Source: Azospirillum sp. TSH100 (GTDB lineage Bacteria; Pseudomonadota; Alphaproteobacteria; Azospirillales; Azospirillaceae). Taken from it: 64,000 bases of DNA. The first letter of the stretch is position 1, and every line of letters starts with the position of its first letter. Both the position numbers and the translations under genes were made by a program. The notes beneath the pieces are model-generated. The model was not told the origin of the DNA. It made no database searches and saw only the letters and a program-made list of their open reading frames with translations. Below are positions 52,455 to 61,267 of this stretch, one piece after another. The stretch covers positions 806,001 to 870,000 of the forward strand of contig NZ_CP039637.1 in the NCBI RefSeq assembly GCF_004923295.1. The letters are read 5' to 3'.

Positions 52455-53197
52455 CGCCGCATCGCCTCGCGCACCCGGTCCCAGATCGCCTCGCCCACCT
52501 GCCGTTTGATGCCCGCCTTGAGGCCGGCGAGCCGGTCGAGCAGGCCATCGGGCCGGGCCTTCAGCAGCCAGTCGAGCGCCCGTGGCCCGACCTGTCCGGA
52601 CAGAACGATCGCCGGCACGACGGCGGACACCGTTTCCCATCCGTCCGGCGCCACCCCCCAGGCGGTGCCGCGGATGTGGCGAAACCCCAGCCGCCCGGCC
52701 GCATCGGCGGCGGCCGGAGTCCAAATCCCGCCCGGCGGAGCCAGCCAGTCCACCGCCCCGCCGGTGAGCGCGCCGAGGCATTCGCGGCTGTCGGACAGTT
52801 CGGCGGCAAGCTCCTTGGCTGACAACCGGTCGAAACGCCGATGGCTCCAGCCATGGCAGCCGACGATATGTCCGGACTCCGCCAGCGCCGCCACGTCGGC
52901 CCGGTCGAGGCGCCCCGGCTCGCCGATCCGCCCGGCGGAGATGAAGAAGATACCGTGCCATCCCCGGCGGTCCAGCGAACGCGCAGCGGCAAGCTGGTCG
53001 ACCGATCCGTCGTCGAACGTCAGCGCAACGCCGCGGCCGTCCGCAAGCCGCATGGTCGGCGAGCCGTCCGAAACGCAGGCTCCCAACCGGCCCAGGAGGT
53101 CGAGATGCCGCTCGAACATAGCGGGCGCGACATCATGAAAGCGGCGGACCGCGGCGTCGGCCGTCAACCGGTGATAGACGAGGAAACAGGTGCTCAC
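52451..53197 (-). CDS. Polysaccharide deacetylase, NodB type
   Basis: 248 residues from a GTG at 53197 overlapping the glycosyltransferase stop. The NodB motifs ALTFDDGS (about 58-65, with the metal/catalytic Asp pair) and HGWSHRRF (the HxxxH metal ligands) are both intact. The C-terminal region keeps PGG. It would remove N-acetyl or O-acetyl groups from the glycan or a precursor. No signal peptide is visible, so it acts on a cytoplasmic intermediate. A second deacetylase is encoded at 55349. Confidence 0.82.
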   Translation of the reverse strand: MSTCFLVYHRLTADAAVRRFHDVAPAMFERHLDLLGRLGACVSDGSPTMRLADGRGVALTFDDGSVDQLAAARSLDRRGWHGIFFISAGRIGEPGRLDRADVAALAESGHIVGCHGWSHRRFDRLSAKELAAELSDSRECLGALTGGAVDWLAPPGGIWTPAAADAAGRLGFRHIRGTAWGVAPDGWETVSAVVPAIVLSGQVGPRALDWLLKARPDGLLDRLAGLKAGIKRQVGEAIWDRVREAMRR

Positions 53198-54459
53198 GGC
53201 CCATTCTCCGCCAGACCGTCCGGTTGCCCTATCCCAAGGCCCGTCGCGCCATGAACGGCGCCGATGGCCGCCGGCCAGCCGAAACGGTCGCGGGCGTTCC
53301 CGCGCGCCAGCAGCGACAGAGCCTGCCAGCGCGCCGGTTCCTCGATCAGGCTGCGCAGGGCCTGGGTCAACCCGCGAACCGCCTCCGCCGGACCGGGCGC
53401 CGGCACGGCGATCCCCCCCTCCGCCGCCATCGCTCCCGGCCCGCCCAGCGCAAGGCAGACCGGCGGCACGCCGGCGGCCATCGCTTCGGCCACCGCGAAA
53501 CCTCCCGAATCATGCAGCGCCGGCAACAGCAGCACCCGTCCGGCGGCCATCAGCCGCCATGCCGCGTCCTGAGGCAAACGGCCATGGAACACGACCTTGC
53601 CGGCGATGCCGAGCCGCACGGCCCGGCGTTCCAGCCAGGCACGGTCGGGACCGTCGCCGATGATGTCCAGCCGCCACGCGCAGGACAGCCCGGCCACGGC
53701 CTCCAGCGCCAGCCGGGCGCCCTTGTGGGGCAGCAGATCCCCGAGAAAGATGACGCTTGCGGGGGCGGCCTGCGGAACCGTTCCGGCCAGGGATGCCAGC
53801 ACTTCCAGCCGGTCCGTCTCCAGCGCCACCTGGGAGCGGACGATCACCCGGCGCGCGCCCAGCCGGACCAGACACTCGGCGGTTTCCGGCGTGGCGGCGA
53901 CCGCGAGGCGGCAGGCGGCGGCGGTCGCGCGCGCCCATGGCAGCCAGGGGGATGCCCGGTGCAGAAGCCAGCGCGCCGCCTCCCACAACGCGGCCCTCAT
54001 CCCCAGGCCCGGCCAGAAGGCAGCGGGTTCGGTCTCGCCGCCGCCGACCGGCCCCCAGATGAACGGAACCCCCAGCCGCGCCGCCTCGGTCAGCGCGCAG
54101 GGCGACCAGAATTGGGCGAAGGTGACATGCTGGGCCACATCGAAGCGGACGGCCGACCCCAGGCTGCGCACTCTTCCCCTCGCCGCCACCTGCCACAGAC
54201 AATAGCGCAGCCGCTTGCCGGGACCGCCGAGCGCACGGAAGCAGACATCCAGCCAGGATGGCAGGTCGTGATAGTGGAAATGCAGACCCGCCCGCGGCAC
54301 GCCCGCCAAAGCGCTTTCGATTTCCGTCCGCCAGCGCCTGCGGGTCAGCACATGGGTCTCATGGCCGGCCTCCACCAGGGCGGTCGCCCATCCCCAGCCC
54401 AGACCGGGTTCGGAGCCGCGTCCGGGCGCGCAGGCATAGGCGGAGAGCAGCACCCGCAT
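53194..54459 (-). CDS. GT4-family glycosyltransferase
   Basis: 421 residues from ATG 54459. GT-B architecture: N-terminal VLLSAYACAPGRGSEPGLGWGWA, a common glycosyltransferase signature, and the C-terminal donor region VIFLGDLLPHKGARLALEAV followed by ALHDSGGFAVAEAMAAGVPPVC with the EX7E-like pattern. The gene is co-directional and nearly abuts the methyltransferase gene (5-bp gap). The sugar is unknown. Confidence 0.83.
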   Translation of the reverse strand: MRVLLSAYACAPGRGSEPGLGWGWATALVEAGHETHVLTRRRWRTEIESALAGVPRAGLHFHYHDLPSWLDVCFRALGGPGKRLRYCLWQVAARGRVRSLGSAVRFDVAQHVTFAQFWSPCALTEAARLGVPFIWGPVGGGETEPAAFWPGLGMRAALWEAARWLLHRASPWLPWARATAAACRLAVAATPETAECLVRLGARRVIVRSQVALETDRLEVLASLAGTVPQAAPASVIFLGDLLPHKGARLALEAVAGLSCAWRLDIIGDGPDRAWLERRAVRLGIAGKVVFHGRLPQDAAWRLMAAGRVLLLPALHDSGGFAVAEAMAAGVPPVCLALGGPGAMAAEGGIAVPAPGPAEAVRGLTQALRSLIEEPARWQALSLLARGNARDRFGWPAAIGAVHGATGLGIGQPDGLAENGP

Positions 54460-54464
54460 GGCCG

Positions 54465-55352
54465 TCAGCGCCTGCGCGCCAGCGCGATCAGCCCATCGCA
54501 CGCCAGTTCATGCTCGGGCAGCGACGAGAAGTCGGCATGGGGCGGGGCGCGCCGCAGGTCCGCGATGTCATCGGGGCCGCCGCCGGTGGTTTCCCAGAAC
54601 AGGATGTCGAACGGCGCCTCTTCCAGCAAGGCGCGATGCTGCACCGCGCGCAGCCGGTTCAACGGGGTGTAGGGGTTGTCGAACCAGCGCCGCCATGCCG
54701 CGTCCGAGTAGCGCAGGAAATGGAAGCGCGGCAGGGTCGGGTCGAAATGATGATACAGATCGGTCAGTTCGATCGACAGCAGATAGAGGCCGCCGGGGCG
54801 CAGCAGCCGCGCGGCGTCGCGATGGATGGCGCGCAACCGGTCGGGCGACGGATATTGCAGCACCTGGGTCGCCGTGACCAGATCGAACCCGGCATCGGGA
54901 AACGGCAGGGGAACCGACAGCGGAGCGCGATAGGCGATCCCCAGCCGTCGCAGCCAGTCGTCCGGCGATTCACCCGTTTCCGGGGAAAGCGGTACGGCGG
55001 CCGGGACCAGCCGGTCGATCATCGCGGCCGCGGCGGCGGCGTCCTCCGGCCGCATCAGACGGGCGACGTCGGTGATCGTCTGCCGGGCCAGCCCATGGCG
55101 ATGCAGGACCAGCGGAATGACCGGCAGCCAGCCGCCGCCGATCTCCAGATGGTCGGTCAGCGCGTTCGCCTCCGTCCCGCCGGCTGCTTGCAGAATCTCC
55201 AGATAGCGCTCGGCAACAGCATGTTTCTGCGCCGTGATCTCCCGCAGGTTGGACAGGATCCGGTGCCGGCGGGTCCGGTCATAGCGGGCGGCCCCGCCGG
55301 GAATCGCACCGATCAGCCTCTGGATCGCCACCTTGGCCAGAAATCGCATCAT
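54465..55352 (-). CDS. SAM-dependent methyltransferase-like protein
   Basis: 295 residues from ATG 55352, which overlaps the deacetylase stop. A class I methyltransferase fold is suggested by DHLEIGGGWLPVIPLVLHRHG (SAM loop near residues 68-78) and FDLVTATQVLQYPSPDRLRAIHRDAARLLRPGGLY. The SAM loop reads EIGGGW rather than the common D/E-x-GxGxG, so binding may differ. It lies between glycosyltransferase and deacetylase genes, consistent with sugar methylation. Confidence 0.7.
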   Translation of the reverse strand: MMRFLAKVAIQRLIGAIPGGAARYDRTRRHRILSNLREITAQKHAVAERYLEILQAAGGTEANALTDHLEIGGGWLPVIPLVLHRHGLARQTITDVARLMRPEDAAAAAAMIDRLVPAAVPLSPETGESPDDWLRRLGIAYRAPLSVPLPFPDAGFDLVTATQVLQYPSPDRLRAIHRDAARLLRPGGLYLLSIELTDLYHHFDPTLPRFHFLRYSDAAWRRWFDNPYTPLNRLRAVQHRALLEEAPFDILFWETTGGGPDDIADLRRAPPHADFSSLPEHELACDGLIALARRR

Positions 55353-56155
55353 GGGAAGCAGCCTCGTGGTGACGATTTCTGGGAGGCCGCCGGCCAGGCG
55401 GTTGCGAGCACGCGATTGACCACGCGACTTTCAACGGGATATGCCGCCGCCGCCGCCGCCAGCGCCCGATCCAACGCCCCCCACAGTCCCTGAGCCTCGA
55501 TCTCCCACGAATGGCCCCACACGTGCAAGATCCCCCCTCCACGCGCCGTCCGATCCGCCAAAGCGGCGAGAACCCCGCCGAGACGCACGGCCCGGTCTCC
55601 ATCGCCCGGCAGCAGCAGGGCGCGCAGCATCGCCAGCCGGTCGGCCCCACCGCCATGGCGCAGCCAGTTGCGCAGGAGCGCCGCCGGCCGGTGCGGATAG
55701 ATTTGCGCCGACGTCCCCATGGCGAAGGGATCGGGACCGGGATCGGCGCACAGCATCCGGGTGGTCCGGGCGTGTGAAAATCCAAGCTCCCGCGCCAGAC
55801 TGCGGCCCCAACGCCCGGCCCGGCCGCCCGGAAAGCAGAAGCCGTGCACGGCCATGCCGAGGATGTCCTCCAGCGCGGCGCGCCCATCGGCCATCTGGCG
55901 TCCGGCATCCTCCCGCGACAGTCCCGGCAGGCGGCGATGGTCGGCGGTGTGGGATCCGATCTCGAATCCGGCGGCGGCCAGTTCCCGCAGGTCGGCCGCC
56001 GCCATCACCGGCCGGTCGGGCCGGTTCCGCGCCGGTACGTAGAAGGTTCCGGTCACGCCATGGCGGAGCAACATCTCGGCCAGCTTCATGTCGAGCGGAT
56101 GACCGTCATCCCAGGATGTGGTCAGCAGGGGAGCCGATGGACGCCGATCAGCCAT
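55349..56155 (-). CDS. Polysaccharide deacetylase, second NodB-type enzyme
   Basis: 268 residues from ATG 56155, overlapping the methyltransferase stop by 8 bp. It has TTSWDDGHPLDMKLAEML (catalytic/metal Asp pair, SWDDG in place of TFDDG), IGSHTADHRRL (HxxxH) and CFPGGR. The SWDDG variant and short length mark a different branch from the enzyme at 52451. The two may act on different sugars or positions. No signal peptide. Confidence 0.78.
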   Translation of the reverse strand: MADRRPSAPLLTTSWDDGHPLDMKLAEMLLRHGVTGTFYVPARNRPDRPVMAAADLRELAAAGFEIGSHTADHRRLPGLSREDAGRQMADGRAALEDILGMAVHGFCFPGGRAGRWGRSLARELGFSHARTTRMLCADPGPDPFAMGTSAQIYPHRPAALLRNWLRHGGGADRLAMLRALLLPGDGDRAVRLGGVLAALADRTARGGGILHVWGHSWEIEAQGLWGALDRALAAAAAAYPVESRVVNRVLATAWPAASQKSSPRGCFP

Positions 56156-56933
56156 GATCCACCTTCCGCGCCAACAGGATGCCGCCGGCATGGAACGGCG
56201 CGCGCGGCCACAGCGCCCGATCCAGCGGCTCCAGCAACCGCGCCAGCATGTGGAACGGTGCCGCCAGAGCCAAGGAAAGCGCCAGCCGGACGGCGTCGGC
56301 CGGACTCCTGCCGGACCGCCAGCCCTGCCCATGGCCGACCAGCGGACGGCCGACCGGCGGACGGCCAACCAGCACACGGCCGGGCACCGAAGCCGCGATG
56401 CTGGCCAGCGCGTACAGGGGGCCGCCGACCGGCAGCGCCGCCACCGGGGTCAGGCCGGCCCGCTCCACCTCGACCGTCATGCCGTCGAGCGTCCAGCGCC
56501 AGAGATCACGGTCCTGCCCCTGGAGGGTGATGAAGGGATGGACGACCAGGAGGAGGCCGCCCGGAACCATCACACGCGCCGCCTCCGCCAGCGCGGCCCG
56601 CGGATCCGTCACATGCTGCAACAGATGGCACGCCATCACCACCGAGAAGCTCCGGTCGGCGAAGGGAAGGCGCTGCGCGTCCGCCCGCGCCTGGACCCGG
56701 TCGCCGGGGCCGATGTCGACCGTGATGATCCGCGCCCCCGGACCGAGCGCCCGCCGCAACGCCGAGCCGTATGGGTCGGGGCCGGCGCCGATATCGAGTC
56801 CGGGCGCCGGCGGCTGGCCGGCCTCCGCAAGATGGGCGGCGAGATGGACGGCGATGAAGCGGCGGACGACGGCCCGTTCCGGCAACAGCAGGTCGAGCGT
56901 CAGGCGATAGAGGACGGCGATCCGGGCCATCAT
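56148..56933 (-). CDS. SAM-dependent methyltransferase (class I)
   Basis: 261 residues from ATG 56933 (tandem ATG ATG). SAM motif LDIGAGPDPYG near 46-56, then VDIGPGDRV, RLPFADRSFSVVMACHLLQHVTDPRAALAEAARVMVPGG, the UbiE/COQ5-like arrangement. The C-terminal part has an imperfect tandem RPPVGRPLVG. It is translationally coupled to the kinase-like gene upstream (ATGA). Target unknown, probably a glycan intermediate. Confidence 0.78.
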   Translation of the reverse strand: MMARIAVLYRLTLDLLLPERAVVRRFIAVHLAAHLAEAGQPPAPGLDIGAGPDPYGSALRRALGPGARIITVDIGPGDRVQARADAQRLPFADRSFSVVMACHLLQHVTDPRAALAEAARVMVPGGLLLVVHPFITLQGQDRDLWRWTLDGMTVEVERAGLTPVAALPVGGPLYALASIAASVPGRVLVGRPPVGRPLVGHGQGWRSGRSPADAVRLALSLALAAPFHMLARLLEPLDRALWPRAPFHAGGILLARKVDHG

Positions 56934-57829
56934 GGATTGATATCCCGCATCAGGCGATCCAGCAGCGCGAGCAGCCGGACGCGCCGGAGGAACTCCGGCG
57001 ACGCCAGATCCCCCAGCGTTGCCGCAGCCGCCTGTTCCAACTCCAGGCGACGGCCCAGGTGAAGCAGGAAGAGGGCGGCCCGATGGCGTTCCCCGGTGAA
57101 CCGGACGAACCATTGCGCGATCCGGGCGACCACGCCATCGCCCCCGATGGCGGCGGCCCGCCGCAGCAAGGGAACCGCGGTCCAATAGAGCCGGTCATGG
57201 CCCAGCGGAGCATCGGTGACGCAATATTCAAAGTCGATCAGGACCGGCGGCGCGGCGCGGCGGCGCAGCACGTTCCAGTAGATGAAATCTCCATGCGCCC
57301 TGCGGCAAGCCACCGGACAGTCCCCGTCCCGGTCCAGCAGCGCGCGACAATATGCGATGAAGCCGGAAGGGACATCCCCCTCCGGCACCATCCCGGCCAG
57401 AACCGCGGACAATGGCCGGACAACGCTTTTGCCATCGGCGCCTGCCTCCCCCTCGAACGGTCCGGCTCGGACCAGAAGCGAGCGCCAGGGCGATTGCGGG
57501 GCGCCGTCGGCATGCGAGAGCCAGAGCGCCGCCCAATCGCCCCCGTCATGAAATCCCAGCAAGGCCGGACGGATGAAGGGAGGGCGTGGCGGTGGTGCCG
57601 CATAGGCAACGGCTTCCCGGCGCGCCTGCGCCACGGCGAAGCTCCCCTGGGCCAGCTTGACGAAACCGGCGCCGTCGCCGAGCCGGACCGCCAACCGTCC
57701 GAATTGCAGACGGTCCGTGCGTATCGGTTCCGCGCCGATGCCGGCGGCGGCGAGCCGGTGCGCGATGTCGCGCCGGTCAGTGTCATCCCGGTCGATCACC
57801 AGCCGTGGACTCGTGCCGCGACCCGCCAT
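56930..57829 (-). CDS. APH/choline-kinase-fold phosphotransferase in the polysaccharide locus
   Basis: 299 residues from ATG 57829, overlapping the upstream stop (ATGA). The catalytic loop HGDFIYWNVL (H-G-D-x4-N) and metal-binding IDFEYC are present, while the N-terminal nucleotide-binding lobe is divergent. It is distinct from the amine-cluster kinase at 10566. It probably phosphorylates a small hydroxylated molecule, for example a sugar or lipid head group added to the glycan. I cannot name the substrate. Confidence 0.68.
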   Translation of the reverse strand: MAGRGTSPRLVIDRDDTDRRDIAHRLAAAGIGAEPIRTDRLQFGRLAVRLGDGAGFVKLAQGSFAVAQARREAVAYAAPPPRPPFIRPALLGFHDGGDWAALWLSHADGAPQSPWRSLLVRAGPFEGEAGADGKSVVRPLSAVLAGMVPEGDVPSGFIAYCRALLDRDGDCPVACRRAHGDFIYWNVLRRRAAPPVLIDFEYCVTDAPLGHDRLYWTAVPLLRRAAAIGGDGVVARIAQWFVRFTGERHRAALFLLHLGRRLELEQAAAATLGDLASPEFLRRVRLLALLDRLMRDINP

Positions 57830-59859
57830 CACGATGCCGTCCCCGCAAGGCCGATGGCATGGCGGGCTGCCGTGACGTAGGCATCGGCCGCGCGTCCCAC
57901 CCCCAGCCTGTCGCCGGTGCGCCACGCCCCCCGGCGCAGTCGGGACAGCAGGTCCGGATCCTTGGCGAGCCGCTCCATCGCCGCCGCGATCGCGACGGAA
58001 TCGACGGCGTCGGTCAGAAGACAGTTTTCACCGTCGTCCAGATAGGCGAACTCGGGTCCATGCGGGGTTCCCGCGCGGCAGGCGATCAGGGGCACGCCAT
58101 GCGCTGCTGCATGTGCCGCCACCAGTCCGACCGAACCGGGCACCACCACCGCCGTGGCGAGGTTGAAAAGCGCCGCCAAGGCCTCGGGATCGAACTCGGC
58201 CGATCCGAATCTCACGGTGCCCAGCTCTGCCGCCAGGGTCCTCAGACGCCCCTCGTCGACACCGGATCCGATGACGAGCAGGCTGGCCCCGACGCCACGG
58301 TCCGCCAGCACGCTCATGGCTGCGATGGCGGCGTCCACCCGCTTGGCCGGATAGAGCCGGCCGACGAACAGGAAGACCGGCCCATCGGGCAGCCCATGCC
58401 GGCGACGGACAGCGTCGACCACCGTCGCCGGCAAAGCCGCCAAAGCCGCCCGCGCCTGTTCGACGTCGACGCTGTTGACGCAGGTGAAGATGCGGGTGGC
58501 GGGAATGCCGGCGGTCTGGCATTCCCGCGCGCCCTCTTCGGTGTAGGGAAGAACCGCGTCGGCGCAGCGGGCAAGAAACCCGCGCAGCCGTCGCCGCACC
58601 ATCCCCAGCAGGCAGGAACCCGGTTCCGACAGCGCGAAATGGCCGCTGATCATCACCTTGGGCCGTCCGGTCAGGCGGCGGGCGAGGCAGATCGCCCAAA
58701 CGCCCAGGTCATGGGTGTGCAGGCCGACGCACACCGCGTCGAAACGGCCGCCGAGGGCGGCGGTGCTGCCGGCGGCCCAGGCGAAGCGGCCGCCGCAGAA
58801 GCGCGGCCAGAAGATGTTCCGGCCACGATGCGAGGCGATCGGCAACGCCGCAGCACTGCCCGCCGCCGTCAGCCCGGCCTGTCCATCCCCGTGATACACG
58901 ACGAAACGCGGATCGGTCGATTTCGCCAGTTCCCGCATCAGGCCAAGACGATAGTCGGGAACCACGCCCTCCACCAGAAGGACGCGACGGTCCGTCCTCG
59001 AGTCCGGGACGAGCGCCGCCACCACACCCTTGACCAGCGGCGCGGCCCACCAGACCGGCCACAGCGGACCGCCATGGCGCCGGGCGAAGACGAACCAGGC
59101 GCGCCAGGGCCGGCCGCGGGGGCCGGTCACTGCCCGCAGACGGGCGAGGAGGGAAAGATCCGCGTCGCGCCAGGGCGGCGGGCGGGTGTCGCGATCGCAA
59201 TGACCGGACCAGCCCGGCGCAACCACCGGATCGATGCCAAGCGCCAACGCCCGCAATCCATAGTCGGTATCCGCCATGCTCTGCACGCCGGCGAACACCG
59301 GATCGATCCCGCCCAGGCGCAAGGCCGCCTCGCGCGGCACCAGCAGGACGTTCCCGTTGACCAGTTCGCAGTCCTGGGGGAGATCGTCCACCGGCAACCG
59401 GACGGACCGCAACGGATGGACTCCATTGCGCCGCCCGCCGCCGAACGTCACCGATCCGTCCTCCGTCGACAGCACGGAACCGACGACGATCAGGGGCCGT
59501 CCATGCTCCCGCACCCTGCGGTCATGGGTTTCGACGAGCCGCGCCAGAGCATCCGGCCGCAATACCACATCGTCATTGAGCCAGAGCTGGAAATCGAACT
59601 CCGGGGAGCAGGCCCGCAGGCCAAGCGCCATCGCCCCAGCCCACCAAAGGCTGCCGTCGGCCGTGACGATGCGCACGGCGGGAAAGCGCTCCGCCACCGC
59701 CGCCGCCGTCCCGTCGGTCGAGCCGTCATCCACCAGGATCGTTTCGACAGCGAGACCGGGCGCCTGCCGCGCCGCGACCTCCAGGCTTTCCAGGCAACGG
59801 AGCGTGAGATCCCGCCGGTTGTGGCAGGCGATCACCGTCGAGACGCGGCGGCGGATCAT
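57829..59859 (-). CDS. Bifunctional GT2-GT4 glycosyltransferase fusion
   Basis: 676 residues. Residues 1-270 are a GT-A-type GT2 domain: VSTVIACHNRRDLT, DDGS at 44-47, and LNDDVV (94-99) for the metal-binding DxD-like site; WWAGAMALGLRA is typical of rhamnosyl- or related transferases. Residues 291-676 are a GT-B GT4 domain: VLLVEGVVPDYRLGLMREL, FLFVGRLYPAKRVDAAIAAM and a donor-site region VPGSVGLVAAHAAAHGVPLIAC. The fusion would add two successive sugars. It is coupled to the ligase gene upstream and the kinase gene downstream by 1-4 bp overlaps. Confidence 0.82.
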   Translation of the reverse strand: MIRRRVSTVIACHNRRDLTLRCLESLEVAARQAPGLAVETILVDDGSTDGTAAAVAERFPAVRIVTADGSLWWAGAMALGLRACSPEFDFQLWLNDDVVLRPDALARLVETHDRRVREHGRPLIVVGSVLSTEDGSVTFGGGRRNGVHPLRSVRLPVDDLPQDCELVNGNVLLVPREAALRLGGIDPVFAGVQSMADTDYGLRALALGIDPVVAPGWSGHCDRDTRPPPWRDADLSLLARLRAVTGPRGRPWRAWFVFARRHGGPLWPVWWAAPLVKGVVAALVPDSRTDRRVLLVEGVVPDYRLGLMRELAKSTDPRFVVYHGDGQAGLTAAGSAAALPIASHRGRNIFWPRFCGGRFAWAAGSTAALGGRFDAVCVGLHTHDLGVWAICLARRLTGRPKVMISGHFALSEPGSCLLGMVRRRLRGFLARCADAVLPYTEEGARECQTAGIPATRIFTCVNSVDVEQARAALAALPATVVDAVRRRHGLPDGPVFLFVGRLYPAKRVDAAIAAMSVLADRGVGASLLVIGSGVDEGRLRTLAAELGTVRFGSAEFDPEALAALFNLATAVVVPGSVGLVAAHAAAHGVPLIACRAGTPHGPEFAYLDDGENCLLTDAVDSVAIAAAMERLAKDPDLLSRLRRGAWRTGDRLGVGRAADAYVTAARHAIGLAGTAS

Positions 59860-61247
59860 GACCGGCCCGCCGCGCTGCCGGCGGGCTTCCCGCCGTCCGA
59901 AGGCTCGGGCGTCCTCGACACCAGACCGGCTGTCCGGGGGCCGGAGGATCGCGCCCTGGCACCAGCCGCCGCGGCCCCGGCCAGCGCGCCCAGCAAGACG
60001 CCCTGTTCCGACAGGTGGTTGTAGGGAAGATCATAGACGACGATGGTCGTCAGCAGCGAAACGAGGCAGGGCCGCCAGCGGTCGAGCATGGCTGGAAGCC
60101 GCCGCAGCAGGCCGGCGGCGATCCGGATGAAGCCGTAGACCCACAAGCCGACGCCGATCAGGCCGGTATCCAGAAGGGCCGCGATATAGAAATTGTGCGG
60201 CGACTGGGACACGATGGTCCATCCGATCTGGCGGTCGTATCCGGCGCCGTATCCCGCCCCGAACAGGATCGTGGGCCAGCCGCTGGAATAGACGCGCTCC
60301 AGCAGCAGCGTCCAGCCGGTGATGCGCCAGCCAAGGCTGCTCTCCTGGGAGAAGGGTTCCTCGAACGCCGACTGGACCGCGAGCGTCAGAAGGCTGTCCC
60401 CCATGCCCTGGTACAGCATCCAAAGCAGGAGCAGGCCAATACACCCCAGCAACAGGAACGGCGCCAGCCGGATCAGCCATCGACGGCTCGACGCCAGCAG
60501 CGTGCCGAGACCGACGAGCGCCACCACCCAGACGCTCCTGTGAAACAGGCTGAGGGATACCAACAGCAGAAGGATCGACAGCGTCCGCGCCGCCAGGGTG
60601 GCACGGATCTGTGACCAGACCGCCAGTCCGGCCAGCCCCGCCTGAGCCAGGATCAGCGCCGAGGCGGCCGGCAGCACCCGCACCTGATCGAATGCGTAGG
60701 TCGCTCCCAGGGTCCAGTCGGCGCCGCGCGGAATGACTCCGCCCAGAAGCCACTCACCGGCGGCAAGAACCGCCAGGGTCGTCGCCGCGATCAGCCAGAT
60801 TTGCACCAGCCGCTCCAACCTCTCGACCGTCCAGGGGATGGTCAGGCTGTAGGACAAGGCCGCGGCCACGTACAAATGCTGACGATAGAAACTTACCGCC
60901 GGCTGCAGTCCGAAGCTGTTCACGCCACTGACGAAACACAGACCCTCGTATCCCAGAATGATCAGCCATAGACCCTGTGTGCCGGTCAGCCGTCCCGCCA
61001 GGAGGATTCTGAAGAAGGCGGCGATCAGCAACCCCATCGCGACGAGATCGAACGACGACACCGTATAGCCCATGATCTGAAAGCCGATGTCGATGCCAAG
61101 CTGCGTCTCCAACAGGCTCATGGCGAGCACGGCGACGACCCCGACTTCCCAGAAGACGGTCGCCAATACCGCCATCGCCGGAAAGCCGAGGACGGCGGCA
61201 AGCCCCGGCAGGATGCCGGGAAACTGCTGGAAAAACTCACCGTCCAT
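59856..61247 (-). CDS. Second O-antigen ligase/polymerase-like membrane protein
   Basis: 463 residues with about 11 helices. The large periplasmic loop and ESSLGWRITGWTLLLERVYSSGWPTILFGAGYGAGY, followed by SPHNFYIAALLDTGLIG, match the Wzy/WaaL group. The last 50 residues are a Ser/Arg/Ala-rich tail. Together with the protein at 45338 it gives two candidates for polymerase and ligase; sequence alone does not say which is which. It lies in the tight gene string below the co-polymerase gene. Confidence 0.78.
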   Translation of the reverse strand: MDGEFFQQFPGILPGLAAVLGFPAMAVLATVFWEVGVVAVLAMSLLETQLGIDIGFQIMGYTVSSFDLVAMGLLIAAFFRILLAGRLTGTQGLWLIILGYEGLCFVSGVNSFGLQPAVSFYRQHLYVAAALSYSLTIPWTVERLERLVQIWLIAATTLAVLAAGEWLLGGVIPRGADWTLGATYAFDQVRVLPAASALILAQAGLAGLAVWSQIRATLAARTLSILLLLVSLSLFHRSVWVVALVGLGTLLASSRRWLIRLAPFLLLGCIGLLLLWMLYQGMGDSLLTLAVQSAFEEPFSQESSLGWRITGWTLLLERVYSSGWPTILFGAGYGAGYDRQIGWTIVSQSPHNFYIAALLDTGLIGVGLWVYGFIRIAAGLLRRLPAMLDRWRPCLVSLLTTIVVYDLPYNHLSEQGVLLGALAGAAAAGARARSSGPRTAGLVSRTPEPSDGGKPAGSAAGRS

Positions 61248-61267
61248 CGGTTGCGGTCATCTCCCGT

